From Gracilimonas sp965227215 (GTDB taxonomy: Bacteria > Bacteroidota > Rhodothermia > Balneolales > Balneolaceae): a DNA stretch of 64,000 nucleotides. The notes under the pieces are model-generated. The model saw only the letters and a program-made list of their open reading frames with translations. It had not been told where the DNA came from and ran no database searches. The translations under genes and the position numbers were made by a program. Below are positions 8,660 to 18,299 of this stretch, piece after piece. The first letter of the stretch is position 1, and every line of letters begins with the position of its first letter. The DNA is taken from positions 248,001 through 312,000 of the forward strand of contig OZ245729.1 of the NCBI GenBank assembly GCA_965227215.1. The letters are read 5' to 3'.

Positions 8660-9910
8660 ATGGACAAAAGCACGCGGTATAAAATTTTTAACGATCCTAT
8701 TCACGGGTTTATCACCGTTCCTAAAGGTCCGATACTTCGACTTATTGACCACCCATATGTGCAAAGACTGAGAAGAATCCGACAATTAGGGCTGGGTTAC
8801 CTTGTTTTTCCGGCCGCAGAACACTCCCGATTTTCTCATGCCCTTGGAGCCCTTGAACTAGGGCAGCGTGTGCTGAATAATCTCCGTGAGAAAGATACAA
8901 CTATCAGTCAGCCCGAATATGAAGGAACCCTGATGGCTATTTTGCTTCATGATGTTGGTCATGGCCCGCTTTCTCATACTCTGGAGCATTCATTGATAAA
9001 AGACTTCAATCATGAGATGATGAGTCTCTCAATCATGAAAGAGCTAAACAAGGAATTTGATGGAGCACTTGATACGGCTATTGATATTTTCACCAATCAA
9101 CATAAAAAAAAGTTCTTACATCAACTGATTTCTTCCCAACTTGACTTAGATCGTCTTGATTACCTGCGACGAGACAGTTTTTTTACCGGGGTCTCCGAAG
9201 GCACTGTAGGTATTAACCGTATCCTGAAGACTATGCGGGTTTTTAAGGGTAATATTGTAATTGAGAAGAAGGGAATCTATGCGGTGGAGAATTACATCAT
9301 TGCCCGCCGGTTGATGTATATGCAGGTATATCAGCATAAAACCGTATTAAGCGCTGATTTTTTACTACGAAGTATTTTTAAACGGGTACACCAGCTTATT
9401 GCTGAAGGAAAAGAGCTGGATTTTGCCTCTCCTGCCCTTCAGTATTTCCTGACCGAACAGCCATCGGCAAAGAAAACCATCACCAAACAAATGATTGACC
9501 AGTATGCTGAAATGGATGATCACGATGTGTACTTAAGTATAAAAATATGGGAGAAAAGCGGAGATAAAATCTTATCGAACCTCTGCCACCGGTTCCTGAA
9601 TCGCGATTTATTCCGAACCACCTTTCTGGATAAGAAGCCGACCAAAGCCCAGCTGAATGAAATCACCCAAAAAACTCAAAAAGCATTGAAAAAACTACGC
9701 CTGCCAAATGATGATACGGCCGTAGAACATTATCTGGGATTTGAGAACAGTTATTCCGAAGCCTACAAATATAAAAACGAAAGCATCTGGATTTTGGAGG
9801 ATGAAAAAGCTATTGAGTTTTCAAAAGCTGCGGAAACGAAGAATATTATTGCGTTGACGGAGCCGGTAGTGAAGCACTACTGCGTGCATTTAAAGGATAT
9901 CCGTATTTAG
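8660..9910 (+). CDS. HD superfamily phosphohydrolase (dGTPase/SAMHD1-like)
   Basis: 416 residues. The HD metal site is intact: RFSHALGALELG (about residue 57), LLHDVGHGPLSHTLEH (about residues 95-110) and LDLDRLDYLRRD (about 161). This layout is that of the COG1078 group of HD phosphohydrolases, related to dGTP triphosphohydrolases and SAMHD1. A role in dNTP or nucleotide hydrolysis is likely but the substrate is unproven. The last four bases overlap the stop codon of a convergent response regulator. No clear Shine-Dalgarno precedes ATG 8660. Confidence 0.85.
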   Translation: MDKSTRYKIFNDPIHGFITVPKGPILRLIDHPYVQRLRRIRQLGLGYLVFPAAEHSRFSHALGALELGQRVLNNLREKDTTISQPEYEGTLMAILLHDVGHGPLSHTLEHSLIKDFNHEMMSLSIMKELNKEFDGALDTAIDIFTNQHKKKFLHQLISSQLDLDRLDYLRRDSFFTGVSEGTVGINRILKTMRVFKGNIVIEKKGIYAVENYIIARRLMYMQVYQHKTVLSADFLLRSIFKRVHQLIAEGKELDFASPALQYFLTEQPSAKKTITKQMIDQYAEMDDHDVYLSIKIWEKSGDKILSNLCHRFLNRDLFRTTFLDKKPTKAQLNEITQKTQKALKKLRLPNDDTAVEHYLGFENSYSEAYKYKNESIWILEDEKAIEFSKAAETKNIIALTEPVVKHYCVHLKDIRI

Positions 9911-10338
9911 GAGGCCGTTTTATGAACGGGAAGGAATTGAGAAATTTTATTAAAGAGCTCTTCCTCTTTAAAAGGTTTTTTCAGGTACTCTGAAAAACCC
10001 TGGTCTATCAATTCGTTTTTAGTCTCGTCATGTTCACCCGAAGTAAAAGCAATGATGGGAATCATTCCTGTAGCATCACCATTCAACTTTCTGATTTCTC
10101 TCATGGCTTCTATTCCACCCATCACAGGCATACAAATATCCATTAATATTACATCCGGTCTTATTCCCTCATAGTGAAGCAGAGCTTCTTCCCCGTTCTC
10201 TGCTTCTGTAATCTCGAAGTTATTTCGTTCGAGCATAATCCTGGCCAGACTACGATTAACTTTCAGATCGTCAACGATCAAAGCTTTCAGTGCCTTCGTA
10301 TCTTTTTTTGTTGGTCTATGTTTTAAAGCCTGGCTCAT
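9907..10338 (-). CDS. Stand-alone response regulator receiver protein
   Basis: 143 residues: one CheY-like receiver domain with an N-terminal basic extension of about 16 residues and no output domain. The acidic pair D23-D24, phosphoacceptor D67 (LMDICMPVMGG), T99 (IIAFTSG) and K121 (LKKPF) are all present, so it should be phosphorylatable. No histidine kinase is nearby, so the partner is unknown. Single-domain regulators of this sort act in phosphorelays or bind targets directly. A TAATTTTG box at 10387-10380 on this strand could be a -7 element, but its -33 partner is poor. Confidence 0.88.
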   Translation of the reverse strand: MSQALKHRPTKKDTKALKALIVDDLKVNRSLARIMLERNNFEITEAENGEEALLHYEGIRPDVILMDICMPVMGGIEAMREIRKLNGDATGMIPIIAFTSGEHDETKNELIDQGFSEYLKKPFKEEELFNKISQFLPVHKTAS

Positions 10339-10446
10339 TCAATAATTCTAAGATGATGTTAGCCATTCACGTAACACATCAAAATTATTAAAAGAGCCTG
10401 CGGATTACAGGTTAATCTTTCTTAATTAATACTTGTAAAACAACGT

Positions 10447-10914
10447 TCAGAGGCGCTCATAAACTACAAAGCTAAGCTCCTCGTGATCCTCTCTTGAAAT
10501 CTCCTTCCATGTTGTTCCAATATCCTTCCTGTATTCCGGAAAAAAGGTATCCCCTTCATATTCCTGGTGGATTTCCGTAATAATAAGCTTATCGGCTATG
10601 TCGATAGTTTGCCTGTACACTACCCCGCCACCAATAATAAAAACCTCTTCCTCATTAGATGATTTTAATGCATCTTCGAGAGAAGAATAAGTGTCCACAT
10701 TATCATAATTCTGAGTTGTGGAGAGTACGATATTCTTCCTTTCCGGAAGGGGTATTTCATTCAACTCCTCGAAAACTCCCCTCCCCATTATGATGGTTTT
10801 ACCAATGGTGGTTCTTTTGAAATGTTTTAGATCTTCCGGATATCTCCAGGGCAATCCACCTTCTTTTCCGATCACAAGATTAGGATCATGCGCTGCAACA
10901 AGAGTGATGGTCAT
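10447..10914 (-). CDS. folA: Dihydrofolate reductase
   Basis: 155 residues, normal size. Reduces dihydrofolate to tetrahydrofolate with NADPH. Visible motifs are VAAHDPNLVIGKEGGLPWR at the N-terminus, the catalytic-acid helix YPEDLKHFKR, TIIMGRGVFEEL and the FIIGGGVVY nucleotide-binding segment. Its ATG overlaps the TGA of thyA (ATGA), the usual thyA-folA arrangement in which the reductase recycles the dihydrofolate that thymidylate synthase makes. A weak hairpin with a short T-run lies downstream. Confidence 0.96.
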   Translation of the reverse strand: MTITLVAAHDPNLVIGKEGGLPWRYPEDLKHFKRTTIGKTIIMGRGVFEELNEIPLPERKNIVLSTTQNYDNVDTYSSLEDALKSSNEEEVFIIGGGVVYRQTIDIADKLIITEIHQEYEGDTFFPEYRKDIGTTWKEISREDHEELSFVVYERL

Positions 10915-11759
10915 ACTGCAACCTCAAACTTAATCACTGGATCCGGGTCGTAATTTTCCAGGGTGAAATCATCAAAGGTGAGTTCATCAACCGGTTTGTT
11001 AGCTATTTTCAGTGTCGGTAATGGTTTAGGCTTTCGGGTAAGTTGTTCCTTCAACCCATCAACATGATTTACATAGATATGGGCGTCCACAATGGTGTGT
11101 GCAAAGGTTCCCGGTTTAAGGCCTACTTCCTGCGCAATAGCCATGGTTAAGGCAGAGTAACACGCCAGGTTAAACGGAATGCCAAGGGCAATATCGCCGG
11201 AGCGTTGGGTTAAATGACAATTTAGTTTACCATCCGCCACATTGAAGATATACATCAGATGGCATGGAGGAAGCCCCATTTCATCCAGCAAACCCGGATG
11301 CCAAGCACTCACCACAATCCGCCTGCTATTCGGATTGGTCTTCAGCATATCAATGGCACGCTGAACCTGATCAAATTCTTTTTGAACCCACACCTCTTTA
11401 TCAAGGGCTGAACCGTTTCCTTCAAAACGAACTGATTCTTTCTCAAAGTACGGAAATCTCCTCCACAGCACCGGGTAAATGGGGCCTACGTGTCCGTCTT
11501 CATCAGCCCAGGCATCCCAAATATGGCAATCATTTTCATCCCGTAGCCAGCGGATGTGATCCTCTCCCCTCAGGTACCAGAGCATTTCTAAAATCACTGA
11601 CCTGAAATATACTTTCTTGGTCGTTAGCAGAGGAAAGCCTTCCGATAAATCTACTTTATAATATTCGGCAAAATTTGAAATCGTATCAGTGCCGGTCCGG
11701 TTTTCTTTCCTGACTCCGTTTTCAAGTACGCTTTTTACTAGATCGTGGTATGCTTTCAT
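10911..11759 (-). CDS. thyA: Thymidylate synthase ThyA
   Basis: 282 residues. Methylates dUMP to dTMP using methylene-tetrahydrofolate. The catalytic cysteine is C166 (GLPPCHLMY), and the upstream NPNSRRIVVSAWHP segment supplies the phosphate-binding arginines; RSGDIALGIPFN and the closing HIYVNHVDGL region complete the fold. The ATG overlap with folA and the 16-base gap from mgtE suggest one mgtE-thyA-folA transcript. Because the ThyA type produces dihydrofolate, the adjacent folA fits metabolically. Confidence 0.97.
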   Translation of the reverse strand: MKAYHDLVKSVLENGVRKENRTGTDTISNFAEYYKVDLSEGFPLLTTKKVYFRSVILEMLWYLRGEDHIRWLRDENDCHIWDAWADEDGHVGPIYPVLWRRFPYFEKESVRFEGNGSALDKEVWVQKEFDQVQRAIDMLKTNPNSRRIVVSAWHPGLLDEMGLPPCHLMYIFNVADGKLNCHLTQRSGDIALGIPFNLACYSALTMAIAQEVGLKPGTFAHTIVDAHIYVNHVDGLKEQLTRKPKPLPTLKIANKPVDELTFDDFTLENYDPDPVIKFEVAV

Positions 11760-11775
11760 CGAAGTATGTTGAGCT

Positions 11776-13158
11776 TTAAAGTAAGGTTCCGCTTAAAAGT
11801 ACAATTGCTATGGTAAAATAAATAATGATTCCACTCACATCTACTATGGTGGCAACAAAAGGAGCAGAAGATACAGCCGGATCCAAATTCATTTTTGAAA
11901 GAAAAAATGGCAGCATGGCCCCCGTAAAGTTCCCGAACAACACGATAGAAAATAAGCTTAAGCCAATAACACCGGCTGTCAGAAGTACTGTGCTGTTAAG
12001 CTCGGCCCCTCCGATCAAATCCCATCCTATCAAAGTGAAAAAGCCGAGCAAGCCAATCAAACCACCCAACATCAGCCCGGATGTAAATTCCCGGCTAAAT
12101 ACTTTCTTCCAGTCTTCAGGCTTAAGATCATCGGTGGCAAGTGCACGAATAACCAATGTAGCCGCCTGAGAGCCGGAGTTACCCCCACTGGAGATAATTA
12201 GTGGTACAAAGAATGACAAGGCTACTACTTTCTGAAGCACTTCTTCATAGCCACCCATTGCGATAGCTGTTAAAATCTGCCCCACAAAAAGAACTATCAG
12301 CCACCAAAGTCTTTTCTTAACAATATCAAAAATAGAGGACTGAGAATAATAATCATCCAGTGCATCCATACCGGCCATTTTCTGCATATCCTCGGTAGTC
12401 TCTTCCTCGGCTACATCAATCACATCATCAGCCGTTACAATTCCAACAAGTACCCCATCTGAATCCACAACAGGTAGTGCTACACGGTCATATTTTGCGA
12501 GCATCTTTACCGCCTCTTCCTGATCATCATATACGGACAGGGCTTCAAAGGAGCGGTCCATTAATACTTCAATCTGATCGTCCTGATTGGCAAGAATGAG
12601 GTGCGTGATGCGAAGGTCATCGATCAGGTGCTCTTTATCATCAACTACATAAATTACGTTGATGGTCTCAGCAGTTTCACCATACTTTCGGATATGAGCC
12701 ATACTCCGCTGTATCGACCAATCCGATTTCACCCGAACGTAGCGTGGGGTCATCAAACGACCTACACTTTCTTCCGGGTAACCCAATAATTTCTTTAACT
12801 GCTTTTGGTCTTCCCGGTTGATGGAGTTCATCACCCGTTGGGTAAGGTGGCCTGGTAGTTCCTCTAAAATCGAAACCTGCTCATCCGGCTCCAGGTTATC
12901 CATCACATCGCTCAGCTGCTGTTTACTAAACAGTTCAAGAAGTTCCACTCCTTTAGTAGATGGGAGTTCAGCAAAAACATCGGCGGCTACCGGTTTCTTT
13001 AATAGCCGAAAAACTACCACAGCAATGTCACCTGGTAATTCAAGTAACAGATCCGCTATATCTGCACTGGGCACGTCGTTCAGAACCTCTTTGAGGGCAA
13101 CCCAATCCTTAGAAACGATGAGCTCTTCAAATTCCGGTTTTATGAGTTGAACAAACAT
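11776..13158 (-). CDS. mgtE: Magnesium transporter MgtE
   Basis: 460 residues, full length. It has a cytosolic N-domain of MgtE_N repeats (about residues 20-130), a pair of CBS domains (about 135-255, including LMTPRYVRV and GIVTADDVIDV) and a C-terminal pore domain of five helices with the SGGNSGSQAATLVIRALA selectivity region. The family forms homodimeric Mg2+ channels that close when Mg2+ fills the CBS interface. AAAAGGAAA lies about seven bases upstream of the ATG as a good ribosome binding site, marking an independent translation start after rnc. It is followed closely by thyA. Confidence 0.96.
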   Translation of the reverse strand: MFVQLIKPEFEELIVSKDWVALKEVLNDVPSADIADLLLELPGDIAVVVFRLLKKPVAADVFAELPSTKGVELLELFSKQQLSDVMDNLEPDEQVSILEELPGHLTQRVMNSINREDQKQLKKLLGYPEESVGRLMTPRYVRVKSDWSIQRSMAHIRKYGETAETINVIYVVDDKEHLIDDLRITHLILANQDDQIEVLMDRSFEALSVYDDQEEAVKMLAKYDRVALPVVDSDGVLVGIVTADDVIDVAEEETTEDMQKMAGMDALDDYYSQSSIFDIVKKRLWWLIVLFVGQILTAIAMGGYEEVLQKVVALSFFVPLIISSGGNSGSQAATLVIRALATDDLKPEDWKKVFSREFTSGLMLGGLIGLLGFFTLIGWDLIGGAELNSTVLLTAGVIGLSLFSIVLFGNFTGAMLPFFLSKMNLDPAVSSAPFVATIVDVSGIIIYFTIAIVLLSGTLL

Positions 13159-13236
13159 GGATTTTCCTTTTGAATGGGCCTGTAGTGGACGGGCTAAGAA
13201 TCGGGGTTAATCCATCAAAAAACAAGTTTGGTGGTG

Positions 13237-13268
13237 CTTATTTCTCTATAATCGGTTGAGAAAATAAG
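13237..13268 (-). repeat. AT-rich hairpin just after rnc
   Basis: CTTATTTCTC and GAGAAAATAAG are near-perfect inverted arms (one extra base) around an 11-base loop, starting three bases past the rnc stop codon. No T-run follows on the minus strand, so it may act as an mRNA 3'-end stabiliser or weak terminator of the fatty-acid operon. Function is not demonstrated. Confidence 0.4.
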
Positions 13269-13271
13269 TAA

Positions 13272-14018
13272 TCAGCTTTTAATACTCTTGAGTGCTTCGC
13301 GGGCTGCTTTTTGTTCCGCCTTTTTCTTGCTTTTCCCAATACCGGTGCCAAGTTGTTTATCCCCTATCAATACTTTCACTTCGAAGGTACGATTATGCCC
13401 CGGCCCACTTTCATTGATCAGCTCATACTGAGGAATGGGCATTTTTTCAGCCTGTGCAAATTCCAGCAATGCACTCTTATAGTTATCGAGCGTATTAATG
13501 AGTTCTTTTATGATCAGGTTTTCTTCGATCACCTTATCTACAAACTCGTAAGCATGCCGGTATCCCTTAGTGATATAAATAGCCGCTATAATGGATTCAA
13601 AAGCATCGGCCAAAATACTCTTAGAAACCTTTGTACTTCCGTTTCTCTCTCCTAACTCCATCAAATCCTCGATGCCTAACTTCTTTGAAAAATCAGACAA
13701 CGTTTCGCCCCTTACCAGCTTGGCACGGACTTTAGTAAGAAAACCTTCGTCTTTTTCAGGGTATTGATTGAATAAAATTTCAGCGGCGATTAAATCCAAC
13801 ACAGCATCCCCTAAAAATTCGAGGCGTTCGTAAGAGTCATAGGTTTCATACTGCTCCTGAGAAAGCGTGGAGCGATGACGCAGAGCCTTTAAAAAAAGAG
13901 AAGGATCGTCGATTTGGAAACCAACGATCCTTTCTAATTTCTCGATTCTGCTTTTAAGTTCAGGGGTAAGATCTGATTTCTTCTTCTTAGTAAAAAGAGA
14001 CCTGAACCAATCGGGCAT
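13272..14018 (-). CDS. rnc: Ribonuclease III
   Basis: 248 residues. Cleaves double-stranded RNA in rRNA and mRNA processing. The RNase III signature ERLEFLGDAVLDL is present with its acidic residues, and DAFESIIAAIYITKG supplies the second catalytic acidic pair. A double-stranded RNA-binding domain occupies about residues 175-246, ending in KKKAEQKAAREAL. There is a short basic N-terminal extension. It is the last gene of the fab run, six bases after fabF, an arrangement seen in many bacteria (acpP-fabF-rnc). Confidence 0.95.
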   Translation of the reverse strand: MPDWFRSLFTKKKKSDLTPELKSRIEKLERIVGFQIDDPSLFLKALRHRSTLSQEQYETYDSYERLEFLGDAVLDLIAAEILFNQYPEKDEGFLTKVRAKLVRGETLSDFSKKLGIEDLMELGERNGSTKVSKSILADAFESIIAAIYITKGYRHAYEFVDKVIEENLIIKELINTLDNYKSALLEFAQAEKMPIPQYELINESGPGHNRTFEVKVLIGDKQLGTGIGKSKKKAEQKAAREALKSIKS

Positions 14019-14024
14019 GAATAC

Positions 14025-15269
14025 TTAGTCCTTGTATTTTTTAAATACCAGGGTGGAATTATGACCACCGAAACCGAATGCATTATTGAGTGCATATTCA
14101 ACATCGCGTACCACAGCTTCATTAGCTGTGTAGTTCAGATCACATTCAGGATCCTGATTCTCGATGTTAACGGTTGGAGGTACCATTCCGTGATATATAG
14201 ACAGTAGCGATGCGATAGATTCAATGGCACCTGCAGCTCCCAAAGTATGACCATGCATACTTTTGGTTGAGTTCAGGTTGATTTTCTTCGCGTGATCGCC
14301 AAATACCTTTTTAATGGTATTGGTTTCTGCTATATCACCTAACGGCGTGGATGTACCATGCATATTTATATGATCCACATCTTCCGGCTTAATGCCTGCC
14401 GCTTTCATAGCTTTAGTCATGGCCAGAATAACTCCGTTTCCATCCGGATCGGGAGCGGTGATGTGGTGTGCATCGGCAGAAAAGCCATACCCTTTAATTT
14501 CTCCGTAAATACGTGCCCCACGATCGAGTGCTGACTCCAGGCTTTCCAGAATGAAAATACCTGCGCCTTCACCCAATACAAATCCATCACGATCTTTGTC
14601 GAATGGACGTGACGCCGTTTCCGGAGAGTCGTTTCGGGTAGACATCGCCTTCATGCTGTTAAAACCGGAAATCCCGATTCTGGTAACGGGAGCTTCTGTT
14701 CCACCGGCAACGGCATAGTCTGCCTGTCCATACCGGATGGTATCATAGGCAAGCCCGATATTATGAGAACCTGTAGCACATGCAGATACCGCGCAGTAAT
14801 TCGGGCCTCTGAATCCATATTTTATGGAAATTTGGCCGGATACGATATCAGGAATGAGCATTGGAATAAAGAATGGGGAAACCCCTCTTGGCCCATGCTC
14901 GTGAAACGATACCGATTGCGCATAGAATGTTTCCATGCCACCGATACCGGTTCCCACCAATACAGCAACCTCGTCCTTATTTATCTTTTCCAGATCAAGC
15001 TTACTGTCTTCGATCGCTTCGCCGGAAGCAATAAGGGCATATTGAGCCACTTTATCTAGCCGCCGGGCTTCTTTACGATCGAAATAATTGGAATAATCGT
15101 AGTCCTCAATCTGAGCAGCAAATTTTGTGGCGAAGTCGGTGGTGTCGAAATGTTCGACAAGCCGTACTCCGTTTTTACCTGAAACTAAACCATTCCAGAA
15201 GTCCGGTGCACTTTTCCCGATTGGGGTGAAGGCACCGATACCTGTTACTACAACTCTGCGAGTGCTCAT
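14025..15269 (-). CDS. fabF: Beta-ketoacyl-ACP synthase II
   Basis: 414 residues. Condenses malonyl-ACP with acyl-ACP in fatty acid elongation. The Cys-His-His triad is visible: C164 in SACATGSHN, the histidine of NMHGTSTPLGD and that of HGHTLGAAGA. GFGGHNSTLVF near the C-terminus is also typical of KAS II. It sits between acpP and rnc in the type II fatty-acid-synthesis operon; the 38-base gap after acpP shows no terminator. Confidence 0.97.
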   Translation of the reverse strand: MSTRRVVVTGIGAFTPIGKSAPDFWNGLVSGKNGVRLVEHFDTTDFATKFAAQIEDYDYSNYFDRKEARRLDKVAQYALIASGEAIEDSKLDLEKINKDEVAVLVGTGIGGMETFYAQSVSFHEHGPRGVSPFFIPMLIPDIVSGQISIKYGFRGPNYCAVSACATGSHNIGLAYDTIRYGQADYAVAGGTEAPVTRIGISGFNSMKAMSTRNDSPETASRPFDKDRDGFVLGEGAGIFILESLESALDRGARIYGEIKGYGFSADAHHITAPDPDGNGVILAMTKAMKAAGIKPEDVDHINMHGTSTPLGDIAETNTIKKVFGDHAKKINLNSTKSMHGHTLGAAGAIESIASLLSIYHGMVPPTVNIENQDPECDLNYTANEAVVRDVEYALNNAFGFGGHNSTLVFKKYKD

Positions 15270-15307
15270 AAGAATGTATTATGTGTATGTAATACGTATT
15301 AAACTAA

Positions 15308-15547
15308 TTAAGACAGTTTTCCGGAAAGGTAACTTACAGCATCTCCAACAGTGGCGATGTTTTCAGCATCTTCGTCAGGAATACTGAGATCGAATTCTTT
15401 CTCGAACTCCATGATCAATTCTACTGTATCCAGAGAATCGGCTCCTAGATCGTTAGTGAAGTTTGCATCACCTGCAACTTCTGATTCGTCTACACCAAGT
15501 TTATCTACAATGATAGCTTTTACTTTTGATTCTACGTCTTGTGACAT
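15308..15547 (-). CDS. acpP: Acyl carrier protein
   Basis: 79 residues, strongly acidic. The phosphopantetheine attachment serine is S38 in LGADSLDTVEL, an exact match to the AcpP motif. It carries the growing acyl chain for the enzymes encoded on both sides (fabG upstream, fabF downstream). The 99-base gap between fabG and acpP is the widest within the fab run and may hold an internal promoter giving extra acpP transcript; I cannot identify a strong one. Confidence 0.97.
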   Translation of the reverse strand: MSQDVESKVKAIIVDKLGVDESEVAGDANFTNDLGADSLDTVELIMEFEKEFDLSIPDEDAENIATVGDAVSYLSGKLS

Positions 15548-15646
15548 TTTGTGTCCTTTTCAGTGATTAGTTGGTAATTATAATTTTTATAAAATAAGTG
15601 TTTTCAACTTAAATATTCAGTCTGGTATCTGCAATACGTATCCGCA

Positions 15647-16396
15647 TTACATTGCCATTCCCCCATCAACCCGGATTATTTCTCCAGTGATGTAGGAACT
15701 CATGTCCGATGAAAGGAAAACCACAGCATCGGCTACTTCGTCTGCCTCACCTGCTCTTCCCAATGGCGTTTCTGATTTGATACCTTCTAAAACTTTTTCA
15801 TCCAGCTCACCGGTCATGTCGGTCAGAATATATCCCGGAGCAATTACATTTGCACGAATATTTCTGGAAGCCAATTCTTTTGCATACGACTTAGTAAATC
15901 CTATAATACCGGCTTTAGATGCTGCATAATTACTCTGACCGGCATTTCCGGAAATTCCTACTACAGAACTGATATTAATAATTGAGCCACCACGATTTCT
16001 CATCATAGGCTTGGCGGCTGCTTTGGAGTAATTGAAAATACTTTTAAGATTTGTAGTGATCACATCATCCCACTGTTCTTCACTCATCCGAAGAATCAGA
16101 TTATCTTTGGTAATGCCGGCATTATTTACAATCACATCCAGCTTCTCCCAGTCACTTACAATCTCATTGATCACTTCTTCAGCGCGCTCATAATTAACTG
16201 CATCTGCCTGAAGTGCTTTCGCTTTGCGACCTTTGGCTTCAATCTCAGCTTTAACTTCTTCTGCTGCGTCGGCTGAGCGAGCATATGTGATGGCAACATC
16301 GGCACCAAAATCTGCAAGTTTGAGTGCAATGGCGCGCCCAATACCCCGGCTTCCTCCGGTTACCAAACAGGTTTTTCCTTCAAGTGTTAAACTCAT
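15647..16396 (-). CDS. fabG: 3-oxoacyl-ACP reductase
   Basis: 249 residues, classical short-chain dehydrogenase size. The NADPH-binding TGGSRGIG motif begins near residue 13, followed by NNAG at 91-94 and the catalytic Ser143/144, Tyr157 and Lys161 (YAASK). It reduces beta-ketoacyl-ACP in each elongation round. It lies eight bases after fabD and upstream of acpP in the fab operon. The C-terminus IIRVDGGMAM is typical of FabG. Confidence 0.97.
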   Translation of the reverse strand: MSLTLEGKTCLVTGGSRGIGRAIALKLADFGADVAITYARSADAAEEVKAEIEAKGRKAKALQADAVNYERAEEVINEIVSDWEKLDVIVNNAGITKDNLILRMSEEQWDDVITTNLKSIFNYSKAAAKPMMRNRGGSIINISSVVGISGNAGQSNYAASKAGIIGFTKSYAKELASRNIRANVIAPGYILTDMTGELDEKVLEGIKSETPLGRAGEADEVADAVVFLSSDMSSYITGEIIRVDGGMAM

Positions 16397-16404
16397 AATC
16401 TATG

Positions 16405-17292
16405 TTATTGATGTCCTGAAATTTCTACGTCTTTCAATGTTCTTTTTACCAAGCCCTGAAGCACTTTTCCGGGCCCCACTTCCACAAATGAATCAGCTCC
16501 GTCAGAGCTCATGTTGTTTAAAGTTTGTGTCCAGCGAACCGGGTTCAACAGCTGGTTCAATAAGTTAGACCGAATTTCTTCAGGGTCCGAGGTTGCCTCA
16601 GCTGTGTAGTTACTGTAAATCGGGCAGTTTGTTTCGCTGATATCCAGTTGTTCGAGCTGATCTTTCAATCCGTCATATGCCGGTTGCATTAACGAAGAAT
16701 GGAACGCACCGCTTACAGGCAATAATTTTGCCATTCGTGCTCCATTTTCTTTGGCTAGCTCTACGGCCTTTTCAACTGCTTCCTGGTAACCTGAAATAAC
16801 CAGCTGTCCCGGACAGTTATAATTTGCTGCAATTACTTCTTTTCCTGTAACATCTGATGCCTGAGCACAAACTTTTTCTACAGCTTCATCATCCATTCCG
16901 ATAATTGCAGCCATAGTACCGGGGTTATCCGCACCGGCTTTCTGCATCAATTCCCCGCGACGACGTACAATTTTAAGTGCATCCTCAAATGAAACGGCAC
17001 CACAAGCTACCAGTGCTGAGAATTCCCCCAAGCTGTGTCCGGCAACCATGTCTGGTGTTGCACCGAGCGTTTTAAATAACGCCACGGAGTGCAGGAATAT
17101 AGCGGGTTGTGTAAACTCTGTTTGGGTAAGTTTTTCTTGTGGCCCTTCAAACATAATGCTCTTTAGGTCGATGCCCAAAATTTCATTGGCATCATCAAAA
17201 TACTTCGCTGCATGCGGATTTGAGTCGTATAACTCTTTCCCCATTCCTACAAATTGAGATCCCTGTCCGGGAAATAAATAGGCTGTACTCAT
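16405..17292 (-). CDS. fabD: Malonyl-CoA-ACP transacylase
   Basis: 295 residues. Transfers malonyl from CoA to ACP to feed chain extension. The N-terminal FPGQGSQ and the nucleophile elbow GHSLGE (S87) are present, as is the histidine in VSGAFHS. It is separated from fabH by one base and from fabG by eight, indicating tight cotranscription and probable translational coupling. Confidence 0.97.
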   Translation of the reverse strand: MSTAYLFPGQGSQFVGMGKELYDSNPHAAKYFDDANEILGIDLKSIMFEGPQEKLTQTEFTQPAIFLHSVALFKTLGATPDMVAGHSLGEFSALVACGAVSFEDALKIVRRRGELMQKAGADNPGTMAAIIGMDDEAVEKVCAQASDVTGKEVIAANYNCPGQLVISGYQEAVEKAVELAKENGARMAKLLPVSGAFHSSLMQPAYDGLKDQLEQLDISETNCPIYSNYTAEATSDPEEIRSNLLNQLLNPVRWTQTLNNMSSDGADSFVEVGPGKVLQGLVKRTLKDVEISGHQ

Positions 17293-17293
17293 C

Positions 17294-18286
17294 TTACTTC
17301 ATCCCCCATGTTAAATAAATGGCGCCCCATGTAAAGCCACCACCAAAGGCAGCCAATATGATGTTATCGCCGTGATTCAATTTATCTTTCCAATCATACA
17401 AACAAAGCGGGATGGTAGCCGCTGTTGTATTTCCGTACTTATTAATATTGATCATCACTTTCTCGTTAGAAAGTCCCATTCGGCGGGCCGTAGCATCTAT
17501 AATTCTCAAATTGGCCTGGTGTGGAACCAACCACGCCACATCTTCCGGGTCCAGATTATTTCGCTCCATAATTTCAAGTGAAACATCCGCCATTCCCATG
17601 GTTGCTTTCTTGAATACCGCACGACCGTCTTGCTGAAGAAAATGCATTCCTTTAGCAACGGTTTCTTCACTGGCTGGATTCCTGCTTCCACCGGCCGGCT
17701 GATAGAGGCTGCATTCCGAATCGCCTTCGGTGTAATGCTTCTGATCAATAATTCCCGTTCCGTCTTCAGATTCTTCCAAAAGTACTGCTCCGGCACCATC
17801 ACCAAACAAAATACAAGTAGTGCGATCGGTCATATCCAAGATAGAGCTCATCTTATCGGTACCAATAACCAATACTTTTTTAGCCCTGCCGGATTCGATA
17901 TACATTGCCCCTGTACTTAAAGCATACAGAAAACCTGAACAGGCCGCAGACAGATCAAAAGCGAAAGCATTTTTTGCCCCTATTTTCTTTTGAACCAAAC
18001 ATGCAGTAGCAGGGAAAAAATAATCAGGTGTAACCGTAGCCAGAATAATAAGGTCAATCTCTTCAGCAGAAATACCCCGGTTCTTCAATACTTCTTTTGC
18101 AGCCTCAGCTCCCATAAAAGCAGTTGCTTTGTCAGGGTCTTTCAGAACTCGACGCTCTTCAATACCGGTGCGTGTTCTGATCCATTCATCATTGGTATCT
18201 ACCAATTTTTCAAGATCTTTATTTGTCATTCGATCTTCAGGCAGATAATGTCCTACCGATGTAATTTTAGCTCGTTTTACTTCCAT
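17294..18286 (-). CDS. fabH: Beta-ketoacyl-ACP synthase III
   Basis: 330 residues. Starts fatty acid synthesis by condensing acyl-CoA with malonyl-ACP. The Cys-His-Asn triad is visible: C116 (SAACSGFLY), the histidine of VPHQANLRI and the asparagine of NKYGNTTAAT. Primer choice (acetyl versus branched acyl) cannot be decided from the sequence alone. It follows plsX by 13 bases, the classic plsX-fabH-fabD order. Confidence 0.97.
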   Translation of the reverse strand: MEVKRAKITSVGHYLPEDRMTNKDLEKLVDTNDEWIRTRTGIEERRVLKDPDKATAFMGAEAAKEVLKNRGISAEEIDLIILATVTPDYFFPATACLVQKKIGAKNAFAFDLSAACSGFLYALSTGAMYIESGRAKKVLVIGTDKMSSILDMTDRTTCILFGDGAGAVLLEESEDGTGIIDQKHYTEGDSECSLYQPAGGSRNPASEETVAKGMHFLQQDGRAVFKKATMGMADVSLEIMERNNLDPEDVAWLVPHQANLRIIDATARRMGLSNEKVMININKYGNTTAATIPLCLYDWKDKLNHGDNIILAAFGGGFTWGAIYLTWGMK

Positions 18287-18299
18287 GAAGAGATTTAGC

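Noticed and set aside
10400..10425. Rho-independent terminator after folA
   Set aside because: The stem is only five bases including a G-U pair, with a short broken T-run; too weak to call.
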